In this document: positions 1-6,311 of the stretch, one piece after another
Layout: the number at the start of each line of letters is the position of its first letter
Numbering within the stretch: position 1 is the stretch's first letter
Source of the DNA: Dehalococcoidia bacterium
Lineage (GTDB): Bacteria; Chloroflexota; Dehalococcoidia; Dehalococcoidales; Fen-1064
Direction of reading: 5' to 3'
DNA length: 10,710 nucleotides
NCBI GenBank assembly: GCA_003153075.1
Contig: PMBW01000114.1
Span: forward strand, 306 to 11,015
The notes under the pieces: model-generated
Seen by the model: only the letters and a program-made list of their open reading frames with translations
What the model was told of the DNA's origin: nothing
Database searches by the model: none
Program-made: the position numbers and the translations under genes

Positions 1-4
1 CGCC

Positions 5-997
5 ATGTTATTTGGATTGATCTCCGCACAAGATTCAAAGGGTCATAAGACCAAATTGGCTCAATTAATCGGGTATGGCATATTGATGTGCCTTTTAGCT
101 TCAATTCCGCTCATTACCAAATCACCATATATTCTGCATATCCTGATTTTAACTTTAGTATACGTAATTGCCGCTTCCAGCATGCGCTTTATTATCACTT
201 CAGGGCAGATTCCATTAGCGCATGGGGCTTTCCTGGGATTGGGCGCCTATGTTTCCGCTGTACTGTCAAAACATGTAGGATTATCGCCATGGCTGACCCT
301 TTTTATTGCTGCCTTTGTCGCGATGGGTGTGGGCATGTTCATCAGCTTTCCTTTTGCCAGATTAAAGACATTTTACTACTCTATGATCAGCCTGTTTTTC
401 GGTGTAGGTATGCTGCAGACAATTGAATCATTTGGAAAATTAACCGGAGGTTTATCAGGAATCACGGCAATCCCTACTTTGTTTCACACCGCTTCTAAAG
501 TACCTTACTACTATGTGTTTTTAGGTTTAACTTTTATCAGCCTGTTGATTCTTTATAGATTGGAAGTCTCCCGCATCGGTTGGAATCTCAAGGCAATCGA
601 CCAATCGTATTTAGTAGCGGGCAGTGTGGGAATCAGCGAAGTTAAGTATAGAGTACTCGCGGTGGCTGTCGGGTGTTTCTTTGTCGGTTTAGCCGGTGGT
701 ATGTACGCTAGTTATAACGTAACGCTGTCACCCAGTTCCTTTGATATGGCGGCGACACTCTGGATTGTAATATATGTGATTATCGGCGGGATGGGGAATT
801 TTTCCGGTCCTATCATCGGAACAGCCGCATTGTTCCTTTTGCCTCAATATTATAGCGGGTTGAAACAGTATACTCCATTCATTTCGGCTGCTATCTTGTT
901 TGCCGTTATCTATATGTTCCGGAATGGTCTGGTCAGTATACCAGGATTAATAGTCGCATTTTATAAAAGAAAAAAAGGTAAAAGCACGAGTAAATGA
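5..997 (+). CDS. livM: LivM-type permease of branched-chain amino acid (HAAT) ABC transporter
   Basis: This is an inner-membrane permease subunit that would pair with LivH and the LivG/LivF ATPases to import branched-chain amino acids or related carboxylates. The 330-aa protein is strongly hydrophobic, with about 8 predicted membrane spans. Family landmarks are SGQIPLAHGAFLGLGAY (66-82), the cytoplasmic coupling region GWNLKAIDQ...AGSVGI (192-210), the following AGGMYASY segment (230-237), and YVIIGGMGNFSGPIIG (257-272). The C-terminus is basic (KRKKGK), as in cytoplasmic tails. Length is normal for LivM. The gene overlaps livG by an ATGA stop/start, so translation is probably coupled. The ATG at position 5 gives a sensible N-terminus, but only four bases precede it. 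The frame is open to the window edge, so an upstream start cannot be excluded. The usual GLNLLxGYxGQ motif is diverged (SMRFIITSGQ). The substrate cannot be read from the sequence. Confidence 0.93.
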   Translation: MLFGLISAQDSKGHKTKLAQLIGYGILMCLLASIPLITKSPYILHILILTLVYVIAASSMRFIITSGQIPLAHGAFLGLGAYVSAVLSKHVGLSPWLTLFIAAFVAMGVGMFISFPFARLKTFYYSMISLFFGVGMLQTIESFGKLTGGLSGITAIPTLFHTASKVPYYYVFLGLTFISLLILYRLEVSRIGWNLKAIDQSYLVAGSVGISEVKYRVLAVAVGCFFVGLAGGMYASYNVTLSPSSFDMAATLWIVIYVIIGGMGNFSGPIIGTAALFLLPQYYSGLKQYTPFISAAILFAVIYMFRNGLVSIPGLIVAFYKRKKGKSTSK

Positions 998-1761
998 TTC
1001 TAGAAATAACCGGACTGACAAAATATTATGGCGGTTTGGCCGCTGTTTCCGGCATTGATGTCAGTGTCAATGATGGGGAAGTTCTGGGCTTCATCGGTCC
1101 AAATGGAGCAGGTAAAAGTACTTTCTTCAATTTGATCACCGGTGTGACACATCCGACAAAAGGAAAGGTCGTTTTTAAAGGACAAGATATAACCGGCAAA
1201 CGACCGCATGAGATTGCGGAATTGGGAATAGGCCGGACATTTCAATTGAATCCTCTTTTCCCCGATTTCACCGTATTACAAAATGTTTTATCATCATTCC
1301 AGATTCGCCCGCGTTCAAACTGGTTGGATACTTTTTTCAATACCTCGATTTACCGTAAAAACGAAGCCGACATATTGGAACAATCGCTGGAAATACTAAA
1401 ACTGGTCGGTCTGTACAAAGTAAAGGATGAACTGGCAAAGAATCAACCTCATGGATACCAAAAAATGCTGGGCGTCGCCCGGGCGTTAGCGATTAAGCCG
1501 TCATTGCTGCTGCTGGACGAGCCTATCGCCGGAATGAATCCTGATGAAATTGATAATACGATCGAAGCGATAAAAAGAACATCTCAACTCGGCGTAACTA
1601 TAATTTTAGTTGAGCATAACATGAAGATATTGGAAATCTGTGACAGGGTTGTCGTAATCAATTTCGGGCAAAAAATTGTGGAAGGTTCACCCCAGGAAAT
1701 AAAGGTAAACCCGGAAGTAATTAAAGCCTATTTGGGTAGCGGACATGATACTAAGCTTTAA
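994..1761 (+). CDS. livG: LivG-type ATP-binding protein of HAAT ABC transporter
   Basis: This is one of the two cytoplasmic ATPases that power the LivHM permease. The 255-aa protein has Walker [10 protein letters not shown] (35-43), Q-loop TFQ (Q84), Walker B LLLLDEP (171-177), the LivG-style D-loop AGMNP (179-183) and H-loop H208 (VEHNM). The long insert after the Q-loop and the C-terminal EVIKAYLG are typical of LivG. The ABC signature is unusual: where LivG proteins usually have L(A/P)YGQQ, this one reads QPHGYQ (151-156), keeping only the central Gly and last Gln. The start overlaps the livM stop (ATGA), and the gene end overlaps livF by 17 bp, giving a tight operon. Assignment to LivG rather than LivF rests on the order, the Q-loop, the insert and the H-loop His. 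Confidence 0.94.
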   Translation: MILEITGLTKYYGGLAAVSGIDVSVNDGEVLGFIGPNGAGKSTFFNLITGVTHPTKGKVVFKGQDITGKRPHEIAELGIGRTFQLNPLFPDFTVLQNVLSSFQIRPRSNWLDTFFNTSIYRKNEADILEQSLEILKLVGLYKVKDELAKNQPHGYQKMLGVARALAIKPSLLLLDEPIAGMNPDEIDNTIEAIKRTSQLGVTIILVEHNMKILEICDRVVVINFGQKIVEGSPQEIKVNPEVIKAYLGSGHDTKL

Positions 1762-2452
1762 TAATGTGTCGTTGTACTACGGCAAGGCCATGGCATTGAA
1801 TGATGTCTCTTTGGAAGTTGCCGAAGGTTCCGTTGTCACTATGATCGGCGCTAACGGGGCAGGTAAAAGTACCATTTTAAGAGCCCTATCCGGACTATCT
1901 CGAATCAGCTCAGGTGAAATCTGGTTTGCAGGTAAGCGGATAGACGGTGTAAGTCCTACTAATATTGTAAAAATGGGTATTGTCCACGTCCCTGAAGGCC
2001 GGCGATTGTTTCCAGTTTTGTCTGTGATGAACAACCTTGAACTTGGCGCCAGTCTACGCAAAGATAAGGCTGGTATAAAGAAAGATATGGATGAAATCTT
2101 CGAGCATTTCCCCAGGTTGCTGGAAAGGCGTAATCAGAGCGCGGGAACGCTAAGCGGCGGCGAACAGCAGATGGTCGCTATCGCCCGCGGCCTGATGGCT
2201 AAACCCAAACTGTTATTACTGGATGAGCCTTCGCTGGGCCTGTCTCCAATTATGGTGGATGAGTTAGTGCCGATAATCAAAAACATTAATCAAACAGGCG
2301 TTACCGTTCTCCTGGTAGAACAAAACATCGGATTAGCCCTTAGAGTCGCCACGAAAGGGTATGCACTGCAGGTCGGAAAAATTGTCCTGCAGGGTGATAT
2401 CGATTTATTTAAATCCTCTGATATTGTTAAAAGAGCATATCTTGGAGACTAA
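1745..2452 (+). CDS. livF: LivF-type ATP-binding protein of HAAT ABC transporter
   Basis: This is the second ATPase of the transporter, which would form a heterodimer with LivG at the cytoplasmic face of the permease. The 235-aa protein has Walker A GANGAGKST (35-43), the LivF-characteristic VPEGRRLFP (82-90) in place of a Q-loop Gln, signature LSGGEQQ (136-142), Walker B LLLLDEP (156-162) and VEQN (191-194), where LivF proteins usually carry Gln instead of the H-loop His. The C-terminus AYLGD is standard. All motifs are intact, so the canonical signature here contrasts with the diverged one in LivG. The ATG lies inside the last codons of livG (17-bp overlap), which implies translational coupling. 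It is the last recognisable gene of the operon before a 244-bp gap. Confidence 0.95.
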   Translation: MILSFNNVSLYYGKAMALNDVSLEVAEGSVVTMIGANGAGKSTILRALSGLSRISSGEIWFAGKRIDGVSPTNIVKMGIVHVPEGRRLFPVLSVMNNLELGASLRKDKAGIKKDMDEIFEHFPRLLERRNQSAGTLSGGEQQMVAIARGLMAKPKLLLLDEPSLGLSPIMVDELVPIIKNINQTGVTVLLVEQNIGLALRVATKGYALQVGKIVLQGDIDLFKSSDIVKRAYLGD

Positions 2453-2576
2453 ACCCCGATATATGATAGACGCTAAATCATCCGGTTCCTTTTTACCGCA
2501 AAGTACAATATCCGGAAAATTATCTGGCATTATTGTTTTTGGCAAAGCAGTGAAGAATAACTTTTTATGACATTCT

Positions 2577-2596
2577 CCTCGCCGAAAGCGGCGGGG
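2577..2596. repeat. REP-like GC-rich hairpin downstream of livF
   Basis: CCTCGCCG and CGGCGGGG form an 8-bp stem (one G-T wobble) closed by an AAAG loop. It sits in the 244-bp gap between livF and the oxidoreductase gene. The stem is followed by TATTAAACCC rather than a T-run, and it lies about 125 bp after the livF stop. It therefore does not look like a classical intrinsic terminator, although it could slow transcription or protect the operon mRNA 3' end. The flank GGGTTTAATACCCCGCCG, read on the minus strand, resembles the dispersed REP palindromes linked to IS200-like (RAYT) transposases in other bacteria. That comparison is from memory. No transposase gene is nearby. Confidence 0.45.
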
Positions 2597-2696
2597 TATT
2601 AAACCCTAAAAGAGAATAATTTATCTGCTGCGAAGGAACTGGAACCTGAAGTGACTATTTTCCCTCGCGGCTGACTTTGGACACAGGAGCAGAATA

Positions 2697-4790
2697 ATGT
2701 CAGACACTAAATATACGAAGCTCTTCGAACCCGTAAAGATCGGAAAAGTACAACTCAAAAACCGCTTTGTGAAAACCGCCGCGCAGACCTATTTATTTGA
2801 TTCCGGGGAACACCGGATTAGCAATCTGGCAAAGGCTTTCTACGGCGCGGTGGCAAAGGGCGGCGCAGGCCTTGTCATCGTGGAAACACCGGCTATGGAA
2901 TGGCCGCTGGCAGACACCGGAGACCGCCGTTTTCGCGTTGATGATGATAAATACATCAATGATATTCGCGAGCTCACCGATGTAATACATAAATACAACT
3001 GCCCGGCGTTTGTGCAATTCTACCACCGCGGTTCCTGGGGAGGCGCTCTTCTAAATACTCAACTATTAGCCAAGAGAGTGGCAGCTTCAGCCGTCACTTT
3101 TGGTAAATTACAATCTGTATTTGACGAGGCTTCCGAGGAAGAACCGCCCCAAGCTTTGACTATCGCGGAAATTGAAGAAATAACCGAAAGATACATCAGC
3201 AGTGCGCTGCGTGTAGCCAAGGCCGGGTTTGACGGCCTTGAGATCAATACCGCCGGAGATCACCTTGGTAATTCGTTTTTGTCGCGTTTCTGGAATAAAC
3301 GGACCGATATCTACGGCGCTCAAAATATGGAGAACCGGACACGTTTTGTCGTGAATATAATACGCGGGATTAAAAAAAGAGTGGGACAGGATTTCCCCGT
3401 CCAAGTACTGATGAACGCACTGGAAATCGGAGCTGGTGAAGAAGGCATAAATACCGGAGAAGCAAAAGAAATCGCTAAGTTATTTCAAGCGGCCGGAGCC
3501 GATTCCCTGCATATCAGGTCACACTGGCTCGGTGTGCACCAGGGATCCTTCTGTCAGGATGTACTTTTTTACCCGGAACCCCATATCCCGTTAAAAGAAT
3601 TCCCGAAAGAAATGGACTGGAGCAGGAGAGGACTCGGCGCAAATGTGCCGTTAGCCGCCATTATCAAAGAGGGTGTTTCAGTGCCGGTCATGACAGTCGG
3701 CGGACTGGATGCGGATCTTGGCGAACAGGTATTGCGCGAAGGCAAGGCCGACTTGATCGGCATTAACCGACGGTTTTTCGCCGACCCTGCGTACCCTAAT
3801 AAGATCGCGGAAGGCAGGCCCGAGGATATCGCGCCCTGCACGCACTGTAACAACTGCAATAAAGGATACAATGAACCGCGGCACTGCAGGATCAACGCCT
3901 CTTTTGGCAGGGAAATTTATGAAGTCACCAAAGCCGCTAATAAAAAGAAGGTAATTGTGGTAGGCGGGGGGCCGTCCGGGATGCAAACTGCCAGGGTCGC
4001 CGCTATGAGAGGGCATGATGTGTCGCTTTTTGAGAAGGGACATTATCTGGGAGGATCAATACCGCTTGCTTCGATGGTAAAGGGAGTTGAACTCGAGGAT
4101 CTACCGGCTTTTATCCGGTATTTTAAAGTCCAGCTTAAAAAGCTGGGTGTGAATGTCTACCTTTCCAGAGAATTTACGCCCGCAGATATTGATAAAATCA
4201 AACCGGATGTTGTAGTACTGGCATTGGGCGGTACGCCAACACTGCCGGAAGTACCGGGCATCAATAGCCGCAAAGTGACCAAAAGCACTGACCTTTATAA
4301 GACCCTCCGGTTTTTTATCAGATTTTTGGGCCCAAAACGGTTAAGATCATTAACCAAAATCTGGATGCCTGTCCCGAAAAACGTGGTTATTATCGGCGGC
4401 GCACTACAGGGATGCCAGCTAGGGGAATTCCTGACCAAACGGGGTAGAAAGGTCACGATCGTCGAGACTGAAAAGGAACTGGGTAAGTGGATGTACCCGG
4501 AGCGAAAAACCCGTCTATTTTACTGGTTCCGGAAGAAAGGAGTAAAAACGATTGGCGGCGCAATACTTGAGCAGATAACTCCACAAGGTTTAAGTATCAT
4601 CAAAGACAATAACAAGCAATTATTAGAGGCGGATAAGATCATTCCTGCGTTGCCCCTGGCACCGAATCTTGAACTACTGAACAAGATCAAAGGCAAAGTG
4701 GCGGAAATCTACATTGTAGGTGACTGTGCTGATCCGGGGATAATTCCGGACGCGACAGCTTCCGGTTGGGAAGTGGGTAATAAAATATAA
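2697..4790 (+). CDS. OYE-family NAD(P)H:flavin oxidoreductase, 2,4-dienoyl-CoA reductase (FadH/TMADH)-like
   Basis: This is a predicted cytoplasmic FMN/4Fe-4S/FAD oxidoreductase that reduces an activated C=C bond (enoyl- or dienoyl-CoA, or an unsaturated acid) using NAD(P)H. At 697 aa it has full family length. Domain order: FMN TIM barrel (about 1-375), with NKRTDIYG...MENR (200-214) and the phosphate-site segment VGGLDADLG...RRFFADP (334-364); cluster motif C381-x2-C384-x2-C387-x9-C397; FAD Rossmann fold VVGGGPSG (421-428) with E446; second nucleotide fold VIIGGALQG (564-572) with E590; and C-terminal FAD motif IVGDCADPG (673-681). In the segment aligned with the family's EIHGAHGYL, this protein has EINTAGDHL (182-190), so the usual active-site His/His/Tyr positions are N184, G187 and H189. 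The natural substrate may therefore differ from FadH. AGGAG at 2685-2689, 7 nt before the ATG, supports the start. A role with the upstream transporter is only suggested by adjacency. Confidence 0.88.
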   Translation: MSDTKYTKLFEPVKIGKVQLKNRFVKTAAQTYLFDSGEHRISNLAKAFYGAVAKGGAGLVIVETPAMEWPLADTGDRRFRVDDDKYINDIRELTDVIHKYNCPAFVQFYHRGSWGGALLNTQLLAKRVAASAVTFGKLQSVFDEASEEEPPQALTIAEIEEITERYISSALRVAKAGFDGLEINTAGDHLGNSFLSRFWNKRTDIYGAQNMENRTRFVVNIIRGIKKRVGQDFPVQVLMNALEIGAGEEGINTGEAKEIAKLFQAAGADSLHIRSHWLGVHQGSFCQDVLFYPEPHIPLKEFPKEMDWSRRGLGANVPLAAIIKEGVSVPVMTVGGLDADLGEQVLREGKADLIGINRRFFADPAYPNKIAEGRPEDIAPCTHCNNCNKGYNEPRHCRINASFGREIYEVTKAANKKKVIVVGGGPSGMQTARVAAMRGHDVSLFEKGHYLGGSIPLASMVKGVELEDLPAFIRYFKVQLKKLGVNVYLSREFTPADIDKIKPDVVVLALGGTPTLPEVPGINSRKVTKSTDLYKTLRFFIRFLGPKRLRSLTKIWMPVPKNVVIIGGALQGCQLGEFLTKRGRKVTIVETEKELGKWMYPERKTRLFYWFRKKGVKTIGGAILEQITPQGLSIIKDNNKQLLEADKIIPALPLAPNLELLNKIKGKVAEIYIVGDCADPGIIPDATASGWEVGNKI

Positions 4791-4806
4791 ATAGCCGCTG
4801 GGCAAT

Positions 4807-4829
4807 AGGCTCTCTTTATCAAATTAACA
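4807..4829. repeat. 23-bp direct repeat, copy 1 (target-site duplication)
   Basis: This 23-bp stretch, beginning AGGCTCTCTTTAT, matches 5132-5154 at 22 of 23 positions (C4820 against A5145). The two copies directly abut the ends of the 302-bp element between them, and identity stops exactly at the element boundaries. It reads as a duplicated copy of the queA 3' end, now non-coding, left beside the oxidoreductase gene. Confidence 0.85.
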
Positions 4830-5131
4830 CCTGACTTCCCCAAATTAGTGTCCCGTCTGTAATTTTCTCTCCCTTTAGCGAAAGGGAGGTTAGGAGGGAT
4901 TTATCTATTTTCCCGTTTTCTATTGGTGAGCGCTTACTTTTTCAGCAGTCTGCTTCTGCGAAGTATTCCTTTCCAATCATAATAACAATGACTGACCGAA
5001 TTGGTTGCAGGGTATTAACAACGTTTGATGCTTATACCTATCCGCGATTCAATTTTATGCCTGTTAGTGTCCTGAAAACAGTTATTGTGAAGCTATATTT
5101 TGGCTAAAAATACGTTTTTGGGAAAGTCAGG
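4830..5131. mobile_element. 302-bp MITE-like non-autonomous transposable element
   Basis: The left end, 4830-4844, reads CCTGACTTCCCCAAA. The reverse complement of the right end, 5117-5131, reads CCTGACTTTCCCAAA (14 of 15 identical). These terminal inverted repeats are flanked immediately by 23-bp direct repeats at 4807-4829 and 5132-5154, the structure expected after transposition with target-site duplication. The interior has no credible ORF, so it is non-autonomous and would need a transposase supplied in trans. It contains a perfect hairpin (4869-4888), and TTAGTGTCC occurs near both ends (4845-4853 and 5064-5072). Removing the element and one repeat restores a compact 25-bp gap between the convergent stop codons of the oxidoreductase and queA. 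A 23-bp duplication is long for most IS families. IS1634/IS1549-type elements are known for long, variable duplications, so such a parent is possible but unproven. Confidence 0.8.
4868..4902. repeat. Hairpin repeat nested inside the MITE
   Basis: CTCCCTTT (4869-4876) and AAAGGGAG (4881-4888) form a perfect 8-bp stem around an AGCG loop, extended by a T-G wobble at 4868/4889. It continues into GTTAGGAGGGATTT (4889-4902). The minus-strand reading, AAATCCCTCCTAACCTCCC followed by the stem, resembles a purine/pyrimidine-rich dispersed repeat seen in many environmental bacterial genomes (from memory, not searched). There is no T-run on either strand, so it is not a standard terminator for queA or the oxidoreductase gene. 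Confidence 0.5.
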
Positions 5132-5154
5132 AGGCTCTCTTTATAAAATTAACA
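5132..5154. repeat. 23-bp direct repeat, copy 2, overlapping the queA stop codon
   Basis: This is the second copy of the direct repeat and abuts the right end of the MITE. It includes the last codons and TAA of queA (stop at 5141-5143). The insertion therefore duplicated the queA 3' end and left queA intact. The single difference from copy 1 is consistent with drift in the copy that is not under coding constraint. Confidence 0.85.
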
Positions 5155-6172
5155 TGGCATCACCGAAACTGTAAAAACGGTATTTTTCGGCGATAGCTGT
5201 TTGATAAGCTTTGTCAATCAGTTCTTTGCCGGCAAAAGCGGACACCAGCATCAATAAAGTTGATTTCGGCAAATGGAAATTGGTTATCATAGCGTCTACC
5301 CCCCGGAACTGATGTCCCGGTAAGATAAAGAGGTCTACCCAGCCTTCGAAAGGTCGTATTTGTTCTTTACCGCTGACCTGAGCGACTGCTTCTACCAGGC
5401 GCACGCTGGTAGTGCCGACGCAGATAACCCGCCGTCCGGCTTTCTTTGCCCGTGTTAATTCTACGGCAACGTCTGCGCTCATATATCCGTATTCCCGGTG
5501 GATAACGTGTTCTTGGGGATCATCCTCTTGCACCGGGCGGAAGGTATCCAGCCCGACATGCAAAGTGACAAACAAGCACTTTACGCCTATTTTTTCGATT
5601 TTTGCCAGCAATTCCGGCGTAAAATGCAGTCCGGCAGTGGGCGCAGCCACACTACCCTGTCGGTTAGCGTAAACCGTTTGATAACGATTTTGATTCTGTA
5701 ACGGCTCGTGTATGTACGGGGGCAAAGCCACCTGCCCGATATCCGAAAGTAGCCCATCGTCTGAAAAACGGATGGTACGCAGGCCGTTTTCTCCTTCCGC
5801 CATAACCTCCGCGGTGACGATCTTGTTCTTGGCACCGTCTGCTAGTTCTAATACCGTTCCCGCTTTAACCCGCCGCCCTGGTTTTACCAGTGTTTCCCAG
5901 ACATTCCGCTCAATACGGCGCAGCAACAATATTTCAACCGCGCCCCCGGTATTGGCCTTGGTGCCGGATAAACGCGCAGGAATGACACGGCTGTCATTAA
6001 AAACCATCACATCGCCGTCATGTAAGAAGCTTAACAGGTCGGGAAATCGACGGTGTTCTATTTCTCCGTTTTGTCGGTTTAAGACCAGCAGCCGGGAGGT
6101 GTCCCTTGGTTCGATCGGTTTCTGCGCAATTAGTTCGGGCGGCAAATAATAATCAAAATCTTCGGTACGCAA
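5141..6172 (-). CDS. queA: S-adenosylmethionine:tRNA ribosyltransferase-isomerase
   Basis: QueA transfers and isomerises the ribosyl group of S-adenosylmethionine onto 7-aminomethyl-7-deazaguanine in tRNA, giving epoxyqueuosine, the penultimate step of queuosine synthesis. With a TTG start at 6172 the protein is 343 aa, normal for the family, and opens MRTEDFDYYLPPELIAQ. Conserved blocks in order (343-aa numbering): DTSRLLVL (24-31), VFNDSRVIPARL (57-68), GSVAAPTAGLHFT (173-185), HVGLDTFRPV (205-214), VGTTSVRLVEA (252-262), and TNFHLPKSTLLMLVSAFAG (297-315), ending YRFYSFGDAMLIL. An in-frame TTG at 6199 would add 9 residues. I prefer 6172 because AGGA (6180-6183) sits 7 nt upstream of it and a TATAAT at 6205-6210 would start transcription close to 6199. 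The gene stands alone, divergent from cinA. Other queuosine genes (tgt, queG/queH) are not in the window. The 3' end lies in the MITE direct repeat. Confidence 0.96.
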   Translation of the reverse strand: MRTEDFDYYLPPELIAQKPIEPRDTSRLLVLNRQNGEIEHRRFPDLLSFLHDGDVMVFNDSRVIPARLSGTKANTGGAVEILLLRRIERNVWETLVKPGRRVKAGTVLELADGAKNKIVTAEVMAEGENGLRTIRFSDDGLLSDIGQVALPPYIHEPLQNQNRYQTVYANRQGSVAAPTAGLHFTPELLAKIEKIGVKCLFVTLHVGLDTFRPVQEDDPQEHVIHREYGYMSADVAVELTRAKKAGRRVICVGTTSVRLVEAVAQVSGKEQIRPFEGWVDLFILPGHQFRGVDAMITNFHLPKSTLLMLVSAFAGKELIDKAYQTAIAEKYRFYSFGDAMLIL

Positions 6173-6179
6173 TATATTT

Positions 6180-6183
6180 TCCT
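6180..6183 (-). promoter_or_regulatory. Ribosome binding site supporting the queA TTG start at 6172
   Basis: AGGA on the minus strand lies 7 nt before TTG 6172-6170. The alternative TTG at 6199 has its nearest GGAGG (6212-6216) 12 nt away. An ATG at 6206 with that GGAGG 5 nt upstream is out of frame and reaches a stop after 17 codons. Confidence 0.5.
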
Positions 6184-6204
6184 GCAACTTTATACTCAAT
6201 ATTC

Positions 6205-6210
6205 ATTATA
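6205..6210 (-). promoter_or_regulatory. Putative -10 box of the queA promoter
   Basis: A perfect TATAAT on the minus strand places a transcription start near 6198, giving a short leader of about 26 nt before TTG 6172 that includes the AGGA. No good -35 is seen: TTATTA at 17-nt spacing matches TTGACA poorly. The call therefore rests on the -10 and its geometry. Confidence 0.4.
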
Positions 6211-6311
6211 GCCTCCAGCGCTCAATTTAATAAAGCGGGGCGGTGCAACTTTTCTCTAAAAAAGCTAAAATAAACGAAAGACCATTACTAAAAACACGAG
6301 GGATTATATTT

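Noticed and set aside
2453..2696. Small gene or riboswitch upstream of the oxidoreductase
   Set aside because: No frame with a ribosome binding site and no recognisable riboswitch fold. Apart from the hairpin at 2577-2596 and the AGGAG before 2697, nothing could be supported.
3569..4043. Long antisense open frames under the oxidoreductase gene
   Set aside because: They lie opposite strong conserved domains, resemble no family, and are shadow frames of a codon-biased gene.
4926..4937. Near-palindrome GTGAGCGCTTAC as a repressor operator
   Set aside because: It lies inside the MITE, with no promoter or gene start nearby, and the resemblance to LacI-type operators is superficial.
5712..6149. 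145-codon plus-strand frame over queA
   Set aside because: It is antisense to conserved QueA blocks. The composition is low-complexity Ser/Arg/Pro, typical of a shadow frame.
6243..6311. N-terminal extension of CinA from GTG 6243
   Set aside because: The 23 extra residues do not match the family, and a GAGGGA site 8 nt before ATG 6312 gives the usual N-terminus.
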